Positions 1-6,902 of a stretch of 42,658 bases of DNA are shown piece by piece. Under the pieces are notes generated by a model. The model was given only the letters and a program-made list of their open reading frames with translations, ran no database searches and had not been told where the DNA came from. The DNA lies in NCBI GenBank assembly GCA_003669605.1, contig QWOP01000015.1, positions 1-42,658 of the forward strand, in the 5' to 3' direction. The position numbers and the translations under genes are program-made. This stretch comes from Planctomycetota bacterium. GTDB taxonomy: Bacteria > Planctomycetota > Planctomycetia > Pirellulales > UBA1268. Within the stretch, counting starts at the first letter, position 1; every line of letters begins with the position of its first letter.

Positions 1-78
1 CTGATCCGCCGGCAGGGTTCTCGCAGGCGGTCGCTAGACTGCCTCAAGCGACCGCCTCGTGCGGCAAGGTCCGGCACT

Positions 79-87
79 TTATCCACA
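79..87 (+). promoter_or_regulatory. DnaA-box-like 9-mer TTATCCACA
   Basis: This is an exact match to the TTATCCACA DnaA-box consensus of E. coli. It lies 82 nt upstream of the gcvT start and just before an array whose units contain TTCCCCACA, which differs from the consensus at two positions. One exact 9-mer in 42 kb is not far from chance, so the role is only a possibility. Confidence 0.25.
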
Positions 88-98
88 GCCGGCTCAAC

Positions 99-160
99 AA
101 GGATTCCCCCCACACAAGGATTTTCCCCACACAAGGATTTTCCCCACACAAGGATTCCCC
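99..160 (+). repeat. 17-bp tandem repeat ahead of gcvT
   Basis: AAGGATT recurs at 99, 116, 133 and 150 with an exact 17-bp period; the full unit is AAGGATTTTCCCCACAC, with small differences in the first and last copies. The last AAGGA sits 6 nt before the GTG start of gcvT and would act as its Shine-Dalgarno sequence, so the array duplicates a ribosome-binding site. Each of the three complete units also carries CCCCACAC. Confidence 0.85.
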
Positions 161-1327
161 GTGACCACCTCGTCCCCCGTTCCCCTGCTCGAGACGCCGC
201 TTTGCCATTGGCACGCCTGCCATGGTGGCCGGATGGTCGATTTCGCCGGCTGGAATATGCCCGTGCAGTACGCGTCGATCGTCGATGAACATCTTGCCAC
301 CCGGTCCGCTGTCGGCATGTTCGACGTCTCGCACATGGGGCGGTTGTCGGTGACGGGAAGTGGGGCGATTGCGTGGCTGGAATCGCTCCTCACCCGCCGC
401 GTTGCCGGCATCGTGCCCGGACAGTTCCGCTACAGCCTGATCACCGCCGATGGTGCGGATGCGCCCGGTGGCGTGGAGATCCTCGACGACGCGTTGGTCA
501 GTCGCGACGTCGATGCCGCCGACGGGACGCCGCGATTGGGGTTGGTGGTCAATGCCAGCAATCGGCAGCGGGTGGTGGCCTGGCTCCGCGGCAGGCTGCC
601 CGCTCGCGGTGTGGAAATGGTCGATCAGACCACCACCACGGCGATGATCGCCGTTCAGGGCCCAAGGGGGCTTGAGGTGGTGGCTGGCCTGTGCCCGGCC
701 GCCGACGGCGAACGGATCAGGGCGCTGGGGAACTACCGGGGAACTTCCGGCACCGTGGCCGGTCATCGGGCCGCCATCAGCCGCACCGGCTACACAGGCG
801 AGGATGGCGTGGAGGTGACGGTCTCCGCCGCCGCGGCCACCGCCGTCTGGGAAGCGATCCTGGCCGCCGCAGTTCCCCTTGGGGGGCGTGCCTGCGGACT
901 GGGGGCGCGAGATACGCTTCGTCTCGAGGCGGGAATGCCGCTCTACGGTCATGAACTGCGCGCCGATAGCGATCCGTTCGCCATCGGGTTGGGGCTGGCA
1001 ATCAACCTCGACGGCCGGGCATTCCCAGGGGCGGATGCTTTTGCGCGGATGCAGCAGACTCTCGATTCTCGGGTCCGCGTTGGGCTCGATCTCGACTCCC
1101 GCCGCTCGGCACGCGAGGGCAATCTGGTCGTTGCCGGCGACCGCCAGGTGGGCGTCGTCACCAGCGGCAGTTTTGCCCCCACGCTCGGCAGAGCCGTGGC
1201 GATGGCGCTGGTCGACCGCTCGGCCTCCGCCGCGGGAACGGCGCTGGAGATCGTCATCCGAGATTCACACCAGCCGGCGCGGGTGGTCCCCCTGCCCTTT
1301 TACAAGCGTGACAGGCAGACTTCCTGA
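161..1327 (+). CDS. gcvT: Glycine cleavage system T protein (aminomethyltransferase)
   Basis: GcvT takes the aminomethyl group from lipoylated H protein, transfers its methylene to tetrahydrofolate and releases ammonia, in the cytoplasmic glycine cleavage system. The 388-residue product has the family N-terminus (GGRMVDFAGWNMPVQY), the FDVSHMGR segment, GTSGTVAGHRAAISRTGYTGE in mid-protein, the ARDTLRLEAGMPLYGHEL folate-site block and the C-terminal barrel with SFAPTLGRAV. The GTG at 161 was chosen because homology begins about 10 residues later and AAGGA lies 6 nt upstream; the open frame continues back to 59 but through a tandem repeat. gcvH follows 62 nt downstream. No gcvP is present in the window, so the P protein must be encoded elsewhere. 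Length is close to the usual 360-380 residues. Confidence 0.95.
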   Translation: MTTSSPVPLLETPLCHWHACHGGRMVDFAGWNMPVQYASIVDEHLATRSAVGMFDVSHMGRLSVTGSGAIAWLESLLTRRVAGIVPGQFRYSLITADGADAPGGVEILDDALVSRDVDAADGTPRLGLVVNASNRQRVVAWLRGRLPARGVEMVDQTTTTAMIAVQGPRGLEVVAGLCPAADGERIRALGNYRGTSGTVAGHRAAISRTGYTGEDGVEVTVSAAAATAVWEAILAAAVPLGGRACGLGARDTLRLEAGMPLYGHELRADSDPFAIGLGLAINLDGRAFPGADAFARMQQTLDSRVRVGLDLDSRRSAREGNLVVAGDRQVGVVTSGSFAPTLGRAVAMALVDRSASAAGTALEIVIRDSHQPARVVPLPFYKRDRQTS

Positions 1328-1389
1328 ACGATCAAGTCCCTCCTGATACTTGTCCGAACGGAACCGACACCGCCACCAAGGAGACGCCC

Positions 1390-1776
1390 ATGCAAGCGGA
1401 AATGCGATTTGCGAAATCCCACGAATGGATCCGGCCCGAGGCCGAAGGCCTCGCCACGGTGGGCATCTCGGCCTACGCGGTCGAGGCGCTGACCGATCTG
1501 GTGTTCATGCAGTTGCCGGCAGTGGGACGCCGGGTGAAGGCCGGCGAATCGATCGGCGAGATCGAGAGCGTGAAGGCTGTCAGCGACATCTACAGTCCGG
1601 TGTCGGGCGAGATCGTTGCGGTCAACTCGACGCTGCCTGATCGCTTAGAGACACTCGGGAAGGATCCGTATGGGGATGGGTGGATCGTGAGGATCCGTCC
1701 CGACTCAGCGGCTGAGATTGCCGGCCTCCTTGACCGGGCGACCTACGATGCCACCATCGGCAGCCAGCCCCATTGA
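1390..1776 (+). CDS. gcvH: Glycine cleavage system H protein
   Basis: GcvH is the lipoyl carrier that shuttles the aminomethyl intermediate between the P, T and L proteins. The 128-residue product matches the family length. The lipoyl-lysine motif EIESVKAVSDIYSPVSGEIV places the modified lysine at about residue 62, and the sequence ends with the usual DPYGDGWIVRIRP region. AAGGAG lies 6 nt before the ATG. It sits between gcvT and a lipoate-protein ligase, which suggests co-transcription and that the ligase downstream modifies this lysine. Confidence 0.96.
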   Translation: MQAEMRFAKSHEWIRPEAEGLATVGISAYAVEALTDLVFMQLPAVGRRVKAGESIGEIESVKAVSDIYSPVSGEIVAVNSTLPDRLETLGKDPYGDGWIVRIRPDSAAEIAGLLDRATYDATIGSQPH

Positions 1777-1877
1777 TATCCCCGGTGGCGTATCTCCGGT
1801 GGCGGCGGTGATTTTGCAACTCGATTCGCGCCAGCGGGATGCGTTCCCCGCGGCGCGCGGCAGGAGTTTGTGAACGG

Positions 1878-2714
1878 ATGAATGACAGTCTGAGGGATGG
1901 GCTGCGGGTGTGGTGGGATGGCGCTGCCGATGGCCCCACCAACATGGCGATCGACGAACTCCTCGCCGGCGAGGCGGTCCGGACCGGTGGTGTCTTGGTG
2001 CGGATCTACGCTTGGGATGCTCCGGCCGTGTCGCTGGGGGCCTTCCAATCGATCACCGAGGCCCGCAGTCATGAGGGCCTCGTCGGACTGCCGATCGTCC
2101 GTCGCCCCAGCGGCGGAGGGGCGATCGTCCATGGGAGCGATCTGACGTTCGCCGTCGCCGTGCCGAGGGAACATCGCCTGGCCACCCTCCCCCAGCGGTT
2201 GTACGACACGGTCCACGGGGCGCTCGTGGCGGTTCTGCGGGAGTGGGGGGTGCCGGCGATGCTGTCCGAGCCTGCCGGGACGGAGGCCGAAGACGCTCTC
2301 CCGCTCTCTGAAAAACCGGGCACAGGACCGCTGTTGTGCTTCGACAGGCGGGCGACCGGCGATGTGGTGATTGGGGATTCCGAGGCCAACCCGCCGCGAG
2401 ACTTCAAGGTCATGGGGAGCGCCCAACGCCGGCTCCCGGGCGCGGTGCTCCAGCACGGCAGCCTGCTGCTGGCCTCCAATCAGGCCGTGCCGGCCTCAGC
2501 CCGGCATCGTGGGCTTGCGGAACTCTGCCGGGAAATGGGGATCGCTCCCCCCGAGCCGATGGGCCTTGTCCGCGACTGGCTGCGGCGGGTCGGGGGGGGA
2601 GTTGGGGGAGGAGTTGTGGAGGAAGCCGGAGGGGCGTTTGTTTCTGCCAAGGATGCCGCTGTGGTCGAGGCAGCCAGAAGGTTCCGGGAGGAGGCGTGGA
2701 CCGCACGCCGATGA
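1878..2714 (+). CDS. lplA: Lipoate-protein ligase A family protein
   Basis: A 278-residue member of the biotin/lipoate A/B ligase family (LplA type), which attaches lipoyl groups to carrier lysines. Visible family features are the N-terminal NMAIDELL segment, the RRPSGGGAIVHGSDLTFAV block corresponding to the RRxSGGGxVxHD substrate loop, and DFKVMGSAQRR, which contains the conserved catalytic or adenylate-binding lysine near residue 177. The ATG at 1878 was preferred to 1839 because the protein core starts there and AGGAG lies 11 nt upstream. It starts 101 nt after gcvH and is probably its dedicated ligase. It may use free lipoate, or it may be an octanoyl or lipoyl transferase of the LipM type; sequence alone does not settle this. 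The C-terminal third has a Gly/Val-rich low-complexity run. Confidence 0.85.
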   Translation: MNDSLRDGLRVWWDGAADGPTNMAIDELLAGEAVRTGGVLVRIYAWDAPAVSLGAFQSITEARSHEGLVGLPIVRRPSGGGAIVHGSDLTFAVAVPREHRLATLPQRLYDTVHGALVAVLREWGVPAMLSEPAGTEAEDALPLSEKPGTGPLLCFDRRATGDVVIGDSEANPPRDFKVMGSAQRRLPGAVLQHGSLLLASNQAVPASARHRGLAELCREMGIAPPEPMGLVRDWLRRVGGGVGGGVVEEAGGAFVSAKDAAVVEAARRFREEAWTARR

Positions 2715-2751
2715 TGCCCAGTGGATCGACTGGCTGGCAGTCGCTGGGTTT

Positions 2752-2760
2752 TGGTATAGT
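2752..2760 (+). promoter_or_regulatory. Candidate extended -10 promoter for the FHA gene
   Basis: TGGTATAGT is a TGn-extended -10 element 79 nt before the FHA gene start, in the short spacer after the ligase gene. The -35 region is weak (TGGCTG 18 nt upstream of the TATAGT hexamer). Confidence 0.4.
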
Positions 2761-2838
2761 GGGTGGCATTGCGGTGGGCTGGATGGCAGGGGTATTCCGA
2801 CGTCTCGGACAATCGTTGGGTGGGAGACAGCCGTTACC

Positions 2839-3609
2839 ATGATCACCAAGTTGATCGTTGCCACCGGCAAGAGTGCCGGTCGATCGATCGCCATCAAGCG
2901 GAATACGCTGCTGATCGGTCGTGCTGAGGAGTGCGATGTCCGCCCGTTGAGCGAGGACGTCAGCCGCCGTCACTGCGCGGTCCATGTAGGGCCAGCCGAT
3001 GTGTGGGTCGAGGATTTGGGAAGCCGTAACGGCACGTTCCTCAACGGTGTCCGCATCACCGCCAAGACGCGGGCTGTTTCCGGTGACCTGATCCGCGTCG
3101 GTGCACTGGAGTTGACGGTGTCATGTACCGAGCCTGCCGCTTCCACCGGCGATGATCAGGACGTTTCCAAGTGGCTGATGGCGGATGATGCGCCCGCCGG
3201 CATGTTCGACACGACAAGGTCGCTCCGCGCGACGTCCGATGGCCCGACTGCGAGCCGGACCTCCTCTGGAAGTACGATTGAGTCTGATTCCAGCAGCATC
3301 CACGCGGCGGCTCCGTCAGCGGGAGATGCGCACGGTTCGATGGTTTCTGGAATCTCGGGCTCGGCGATCTCTGCTGCATCCGGGGGGGTGACCCCGTCAG
3401 GATCGACCACCAGCAAGGCCAGTGGCAGTTCCACCAAGATCGCCGCGGGGCAGGCTGCCGACGGGAAGTCGGACAGTTCTGTGGCGATCGAGGCGATCAA
3501 GGAAACCCAGGGCAAGCCGGGGAGCCTGCCGGCGGGCTCCAAGAAGGGCACGGTCAACTCCCGCGACGCCGCCGCCGAAGCGCTGAAGAAGTTTTTCGGC
3601 AACCGCTGA
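2839..3609 (+). CDS. FHA-domain protein with Ser/Thr-rich tail
   Basis: A 256-residue protein with an N-terminal forkhead-associated domain, a phosphothreonine-binding module. Residues about 25-95 show the diagnostic motifs: GR at 27-28, SRRH at 42-45 and SRNGTFLNG around 62-70. After residue about 100 the sequence becomes a low-complexity tail rich in Ser, Thr, Ala and Gly with no predicted membrane segment, ending in a short basic helix (AAAEALKKFF). The tail could itself be phosphorylated by the Ser/Thr kinases that are plentiful in planctomycetes; that is inference. The ATG at 2839 was chosen because FHA homology begins immediately; the open frame upstream overlaps the ligase gene. No kinase or phosphatase gene is adjacent. 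Confidence 0.85.
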   Translation: MITKLIVATGKSAGRSIAIKRNTLLIGRAEECDVRPLSEDVSRRHCAVHVGPADVWVEDLGSRNGTFLNGVRITAKTRAVSGDLIRVGALELTVSCTEPAASTGDDQDVSKWLMADDAPAGMFDTTRSLRATSDGPTASRTSSGSTIESDSSSIHAAAPSAGDAHGSMVSGISGSAISAASGGVTPSGSTTSKASGSSTKIAAGQAADGKSDSSVAIEAIKETQGKPGSLPAGSKKGTVNSRDAAAEALKKFFGNR

Positions 3610-3620
3610 ATCGACCCCTC

Positions 3621-3735
3621 GCAGGCTGTTTGAGAGACTGCTGCCACGAGTTGCCCGAGGGGCTTGCCCGGGCGCAGCACGGGAGAAACCGAGGGATTTT
3701 CCCCGTCCGAAAAGGTCAGCGATGACTTTTTTTAA
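3621..3735 (+). repeat. Post-stop non-coding element, copy A
   Basis: Begins with GCAGGCTG 12 nt after the FHA gene stop. It contains the block GGGAGAAA..GGGAT..AAAGGTC..TGA..TTTTT at 3681-3733, which aligns without gaps to copy B at 4301-4353 (about 34 of 50 positions identical by hand count). It ends in an AT-rich hairpin with a T-run. It does not code for a recognisable protein. Confidence 0.6.
3710..3733 (+). terminator. Candidate intrinsic terminator after the FHA gene
   Basis: AAAAGGTCA and TGACTTTTT pair as a 9-bp stem with one G-T wobble around a GCGA (GNRA) tetraloop, and the 3' arm runs on into seven T residues. The stem is AT-rich compared with classical terminators. It forms the 3' end of repeat element copy A. 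Confidence 0.45.
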
Positions 3736-3953
3736 CCGGAGGCCGCGGAGTGGCTGTCTGCCGCTGGAAATCGGCTCGGCTGTCCCCCAACGGGGGAGAA
3801 GTCGGGTCGTGACGGTGGTGCCGACAGCGCCTATCAGGCAAAGCCTGTCGCCCCTCTTGTTTTTCCCTTCGGACCATCTTGCCCAGCAGGCATCGTGAAT
3901 ACTTCCGGCAGAGTTTCGCCAGCCGGTCTCACTTGCCACCGAGGAATCCTCCG

Positions 3954-4229
3954 ATGTCCGCTGCCACGGTCGACACTGCCTCCCGTTCCTGCCGTCGTGA
4001 CGCCGCTTCGTCCGCCACAGACGCCCACCCCCACGCTGCTCCCCGCTCCGCCAGACGCCGTCGGCTGATCGACCCCACCACCTGTGACCGCGACTACGGG
4101 GGCGACGAAGTTGAATTCATGCAGGCTGTGGAGCGTTACAAGCGGACCAGCGGGCGGATGTTTCCGACCTGCAGTGAGATCCTCGAAGTGGTGAAGTCAC
4201 TTGGATACACGCGCCCGAACGGGGGCTGA
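3954..4229 (+). CDS. Small conserved-looking protein, function unknown
   Basis: A 91-residue protein with a low-complexity, Ala/Ser/Arg-rich N-terminal half and a compact C-terminal half of about 50 residues ([20 protein letters not shown], then a segment reading [19 protein letters not shown] and ending in LGYTRP). The C-terminal part resembles a short helical module that I associate with planctomycete hypothetical proteins; that association is from memory and unverified. GAGGA lies 8 nt before the ATG. There is no signal peptide or membrane helix. It is flanked by the two copies of the post-stop repeat element, so element and gene may belong together. It could bind DNA or a partner protein, but no function is assigned. 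Confidence 0.7.
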   Translation: MSAATVDTASRSCRRDAASSATDAHPHAAPRSARRRRLIDPTTCDRDYGGDEVEFMQAVERYKRTSGRMFPTCSEILEVVKSLGYTRPNGG

Positions 4230-4236
4230 AAACCTG

Positions 4237-4356
4237 GCAGGCTGTCGATAGTCGGGCCGCCTTCAATGGGCCGCACGAGCCGGTCACGCGGGCAAACCAC
4301 TGGAGAAAACAGGGGATATCAACAGTGGAAAAAGGTCGGGGGTGAATTTTTTCACG
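4237..4356 (+). repeat. Post-stop non-coding element, copy B
   Basis: Begins with GCAGGCTG 8 nt after the stop of the 91-residue protein gene and carries the TGGAGAAAA..GGGGAT..AAAGGTC..TGAATTTTTT block at 4301-4350, in gap-free register with copy A. Its end forms a different hairpin, GTGAA-TTTT-TTCAC. The spacer from here to about 4550 is GC-rich and shows no other recognisable feature. Confidence 0.6.
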
Positions 4357-4553
4357 GGCTGATGCGGCCTGGGTGGCCTGGGGGGAATAGGAGGGAGATG
4401 GCCCTTCGCTGGGCTTGCCCGGTGGGCGTCGCCCCGGTACGGTTCGCGCCCCCACGGCTTGGCCTCTCGCCCCGCCCCCACCCGCCCCCACTGAGGGGAG
4501 TCTCTGCCGCGGTTTCTGATGATCTGGCTCCTGACGCACAGAGAAGTAGCCCG

Positions 4554-5456
4554 TTGAATTTGCCTCCCCCCTGCCATCGGCGCCTGTTTCGGCCGGCCTG
4601 CGGTGCCGCGTCGGTGGCACTGTTGGTATTTGCCTCTGGGTGCGGGTCACTGGTCCGCAACGAGAACGCAGAGGGGGTGAAACTCTACCAGCAGGGCAAC
4701 TACCTCGGCGCCGTCAATCACTTTCAACAGGCCCTCGCCCAGCAGCCAGGCAGTGCCGACTGCTTCTACAATCTCGGGGCCACGTATCACCAGCAGGCAA
4801 AGGTATTTTACCAGCCGTCTGCCGCGCAGACTGCCGAGCAGTACTACCACCTCTGCCTGGCCAGGAATCCGGATCACGACGCCTGCCAGCGGGCCTTGGC
4901 GGTGCTGCTGGTCGAGGAAAACCGGAGCCCGGAAGCCGTGGCGCGTCTGGAGGACTGGTCGCGGCGGCAGCCGACCAATCCCAATCCGCAGATCGAACTG
5001 GCCCGCCTCTTCCAAGAGCATGGCGACAACCGGGAAGCGGAGAACCATCTCATTGATGCGCTGGCGATCGCCCCGTCGAATCCCAGAGCGTTGGTGGCCC
5101 TCGGCCAACTCCGTGAAACCAGCGGCGATACCGGTCAGGCACTCGCCAATTACTCCCGGGCGCTGGCCGCCGATGGCCAGCAGCCAGTCGTGGCGGCCCG
5201 TGTGGCGTCGCTGGGGGGTGGAGGGGCTGGCACTGTCCGAATGGCGGCGCTGCCTCCGAGCCCCCCCCTGCAGCCCCTGGGCCCAGGATTCGTTCCGCCC
5301 CCCCCAATCGCCCCAAGCGTGACGGAGACGCCGCCGTTTCAGAACTGGTCTCCCGCCGCCGTGCCGCCGCCGGGCCAGATCCCGGAGCAGATCCCGGAGC
5401 AGATCCTTGAGGGCTCCCAGATGCAGGCCACAACGGCGGCCGGCCCGGCCCGTTGA
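4554..5456 (+). CDS. TPR-repeat lipoprotein
   Basis: A 300-residue exported protein. From the TTG at 4554 it has a classic lipoprotein signal: a basic n-region (CHRRLFRP), a hydrophobic stretch (ASVALLVF) and the lipobox FASGC, giving a lipidated cysteine near residue 30. The mature part holds about four to five tetratricopeptide-like repeats (GNYLGAVNHFQQALAQQPGS, NREAENHLIDALAIAPSN and similar), followed by a Pro/Gly-rich tail with an in-frame QIPE duplication. TPRs mediate protein-protein contacts, so an envelope scaffold role is likely. The start is uncertain: an ATG at 4398 with GGAGGGAG upstream is in frame but would put more than 50 unlikely residues before the signal peptide. No partner is obvious from the neighbours. 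Confidence 0.75.
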   Translation: MNLPPPCHRRLFRPACGAASVALLVFASGCGSLVRNENAEGVKLYQQGNYLGAVNHFQQALAQQPGSADCFYNLGATYHQQAKVFYQPSAAQTAEQYYHLCLARNPDHDACQRALAVLLVEENRSPEAVARLEDWSRRQPTNPNPQIELARLFQEHGDNREAENHLIDALAIAPSNPRALVALGQLRETSGDTGQALANYSRALAADGQQPVVAARVASLGGGGAGTVRMAALPPSPPLQPLGPGFVPPPPIAPSVTETPPFQNWSPAAVPPPGQIPEQIPEQILEGSQMQATTAAGPAR

Positions 5457-5659
5457 CCCTTCTGGCGACCGGTCCTATTCTGCGGCGGTCCAGGAACCTG
5501 CTCGGATGACGTCCGCGGGGGGCCAGGATCGGCACGCCTCCCTGCCGTCTGGATAGGTGTCTCGCCCGGGAACTGGTCGGTTCTAAGGCCCGTGCCCGGC
5601 GGGTCCACGGCCCCGTGTGCGGGCGGTGGCTCCGTCGGAAGGAATGGAGCGTCTTCGTG

Positions 5660-6775
5660 ATGGATCGCAGCAGCGCCGCGGCGGAACGCGTTTATAATTT
5701 CTCCCCCGGTCCGGCCGTCCTGCCGCTGGAGGTTCTCCAGCGGGCCCGTGACGAACTCGTCGCGTTGCCGGGCGCTGGCATCTCGGTGCTGGAGATCAGC
5801 CACCGCAGCCCCCCCTTCGACAGGATCCTTGAGGAGACCTTGGCGAGCCTGAGGGCGTTGCTCGGTATCGGATCGGACCACGAGGTGGTCTTTCTTCAGG
5901 GGGGCGCGAGTCTCCAGTTCTCGATGGTGCCGATGAATCTCCTCCGTGGGCAGGAGGGGCCGGCCGAATACATCATCACCGGGACATGGGGGCAGACAGG
6001 AGCCAAGGAGGCCCGCCGTGAAGGCGCCGTCCACGTGGCCTGGGACGGCGTGGCCACGAACTACGACAGGCTCCCCGGCCCGGGAGAGGTCCGTGTCGCC
6101 GAAAACGCGGCCTACGCCCATGTCACCAGCAACGAAACGATCCAGGGGGTGCAATGGAAGCACGAGCCCGATGTCGGGGCTGTGCCGCTGGTCTGCGACT
6201 GCTCCAGCGATTTCCTTTCGCGGCCGATCGATGTCTCGAAGTACGGATTGATCTACGCCTGCGCCCAGAAGAATGCGGGTATCGCCGGAGTCACGGCGGT
6301 CATCATCCGCAAGGATCTGCTCGCGCGGTCACGCGATGATCTGCCGACGATGCTCGACTACCGCACCCATGTAAAGAACGGTTCTAGGGCCAACACCCCG
6401 CCAGTGTTTGCCATCTATGTGCTCGGTCTGGTGTGCGAGTGGATCCGTGAGCGGATGGGTGGGCTTGAGGGAATGGCCCGCCACAATGCGGCCAAGGCGC
6501 GGTTGCTGTACGACGTGCTGGACGCATCCGCCGGCTTCTATCAGGGGCATTCCCAGCCGGAGTGCCGCTCCGACATGAACGTCACCTTCAAACTCCGCGA
6601 TGAATCCCTGGAGAAGGAGTTTGTGGCAGGTGCGACGCCCCGCGGTCTGATCGATCTCAAGGGGCATCGCTCGGTCGGTGGGATTCGGGCGAGTATCTAC
6701 AACGCGATGCCCGTCGAGGGCGTCAGAGCCCTGCGTGACTACATGTTGGAGTTCCAGAAGGGGCGCGGAGCCTGA
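5660..6775 (+). CDS. serC: Phosphoserine aminotransferase
   Basis: SerC converts 3-phosphohydroxypyruvate and glutamate to O-phosphoserine and 2-oxoglutarate, the second step of serine synthesis. The 371-residue product matches the class V aminotransferase family: YNFSPGPAVLPLEVLQRA at the N-terminus, GGASLQFSMVPMNLL, the phosphate-binding HVTSNETIQGVQ, and the PLP lysine in CAQKNAGIAG near residue 204. The C-terminus has the usual LKGHRSVGGIRASIYNAMP. The ATG at 5660 has GGAG about 10 nt upstream; a GTG one codon earlier is possible. serA follows 127 nt downstream, so the two first enzymes of the pathway are adjacent. Confidence 0.96.
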   Translation: MDRSSAAAERVYNFSPGPAVLPLEVLQRARDELVALPGAGISVLEISHRSPPFDRILEETLASLRALLGIGSDHEVVFLQGGASLQFSMVPMNLLRGQEGPAEYIITGTWGQTGAKEARREGAVHVAWDGVATNYDRLPGPGEVRVAENAAYAHVTSNETIQGVQWKHEPDVGAVPLVCDCSSDFLSRPIDVSKYGLIYACAQKNAGIAGVTAVIIRKDLLARSRDDLPTMLDYRTHVKNGSRANTPPVFAIYVLGLVCEWIRERMGGLEGMARHNAAKARLLYDVLDASAGFYQGHSQPECRSDMNVTFKLRDESLEKEFVAGATPRGLIDLKGHRSVGGIRASIYNAMPVEGVRALRDYMLEFQKGRGA

Positions 6776-6852
6776 TTCGCCTCTTCCCTGTTGCCTTTGG
6801 ACGCCGGTCTCCGGCGGCTCCCTTCCCCCTGCCCCGCTCTTTCCCCGCTCTT

Positions 6853-6888
6853 TCCCCACACCGTCCCCCACACCGTCCCCCACACCGT
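6853..6888 (+). repeat. 12-bp tandem repeat ahead of serA
   Basis: Three consecutive copies of CCCCCACACCGT (first base differs in copy 1) lie 14 nt before the serA ATG, preceded by a doubled CTCTTTCCCCG. Each copy contains CCCCACAC, the same 8-mer found three times in the array ahead of gcvT. Confidence 0.85.
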
Positions 6889-6902
6889 CGAGAAAACCGT
6901 TC

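Noticed and set aside
99..156. CRISPR-like array
   Set aside because: Units are 17 bp in direct contact with no unique spacers and no cas genes.
1..160. Possible glycine riboswitch ahead of gcvT
   Set aside because: The available leader is taken up by the 17-bp array and shows no glycine aptamer core, though an element beginning before the window cannot be excluded.
44..952. 302-codon minus-strand frame over gcvT
   Set aside because: Antisense to a well-supported GcvT and passes through the tandem repeat.
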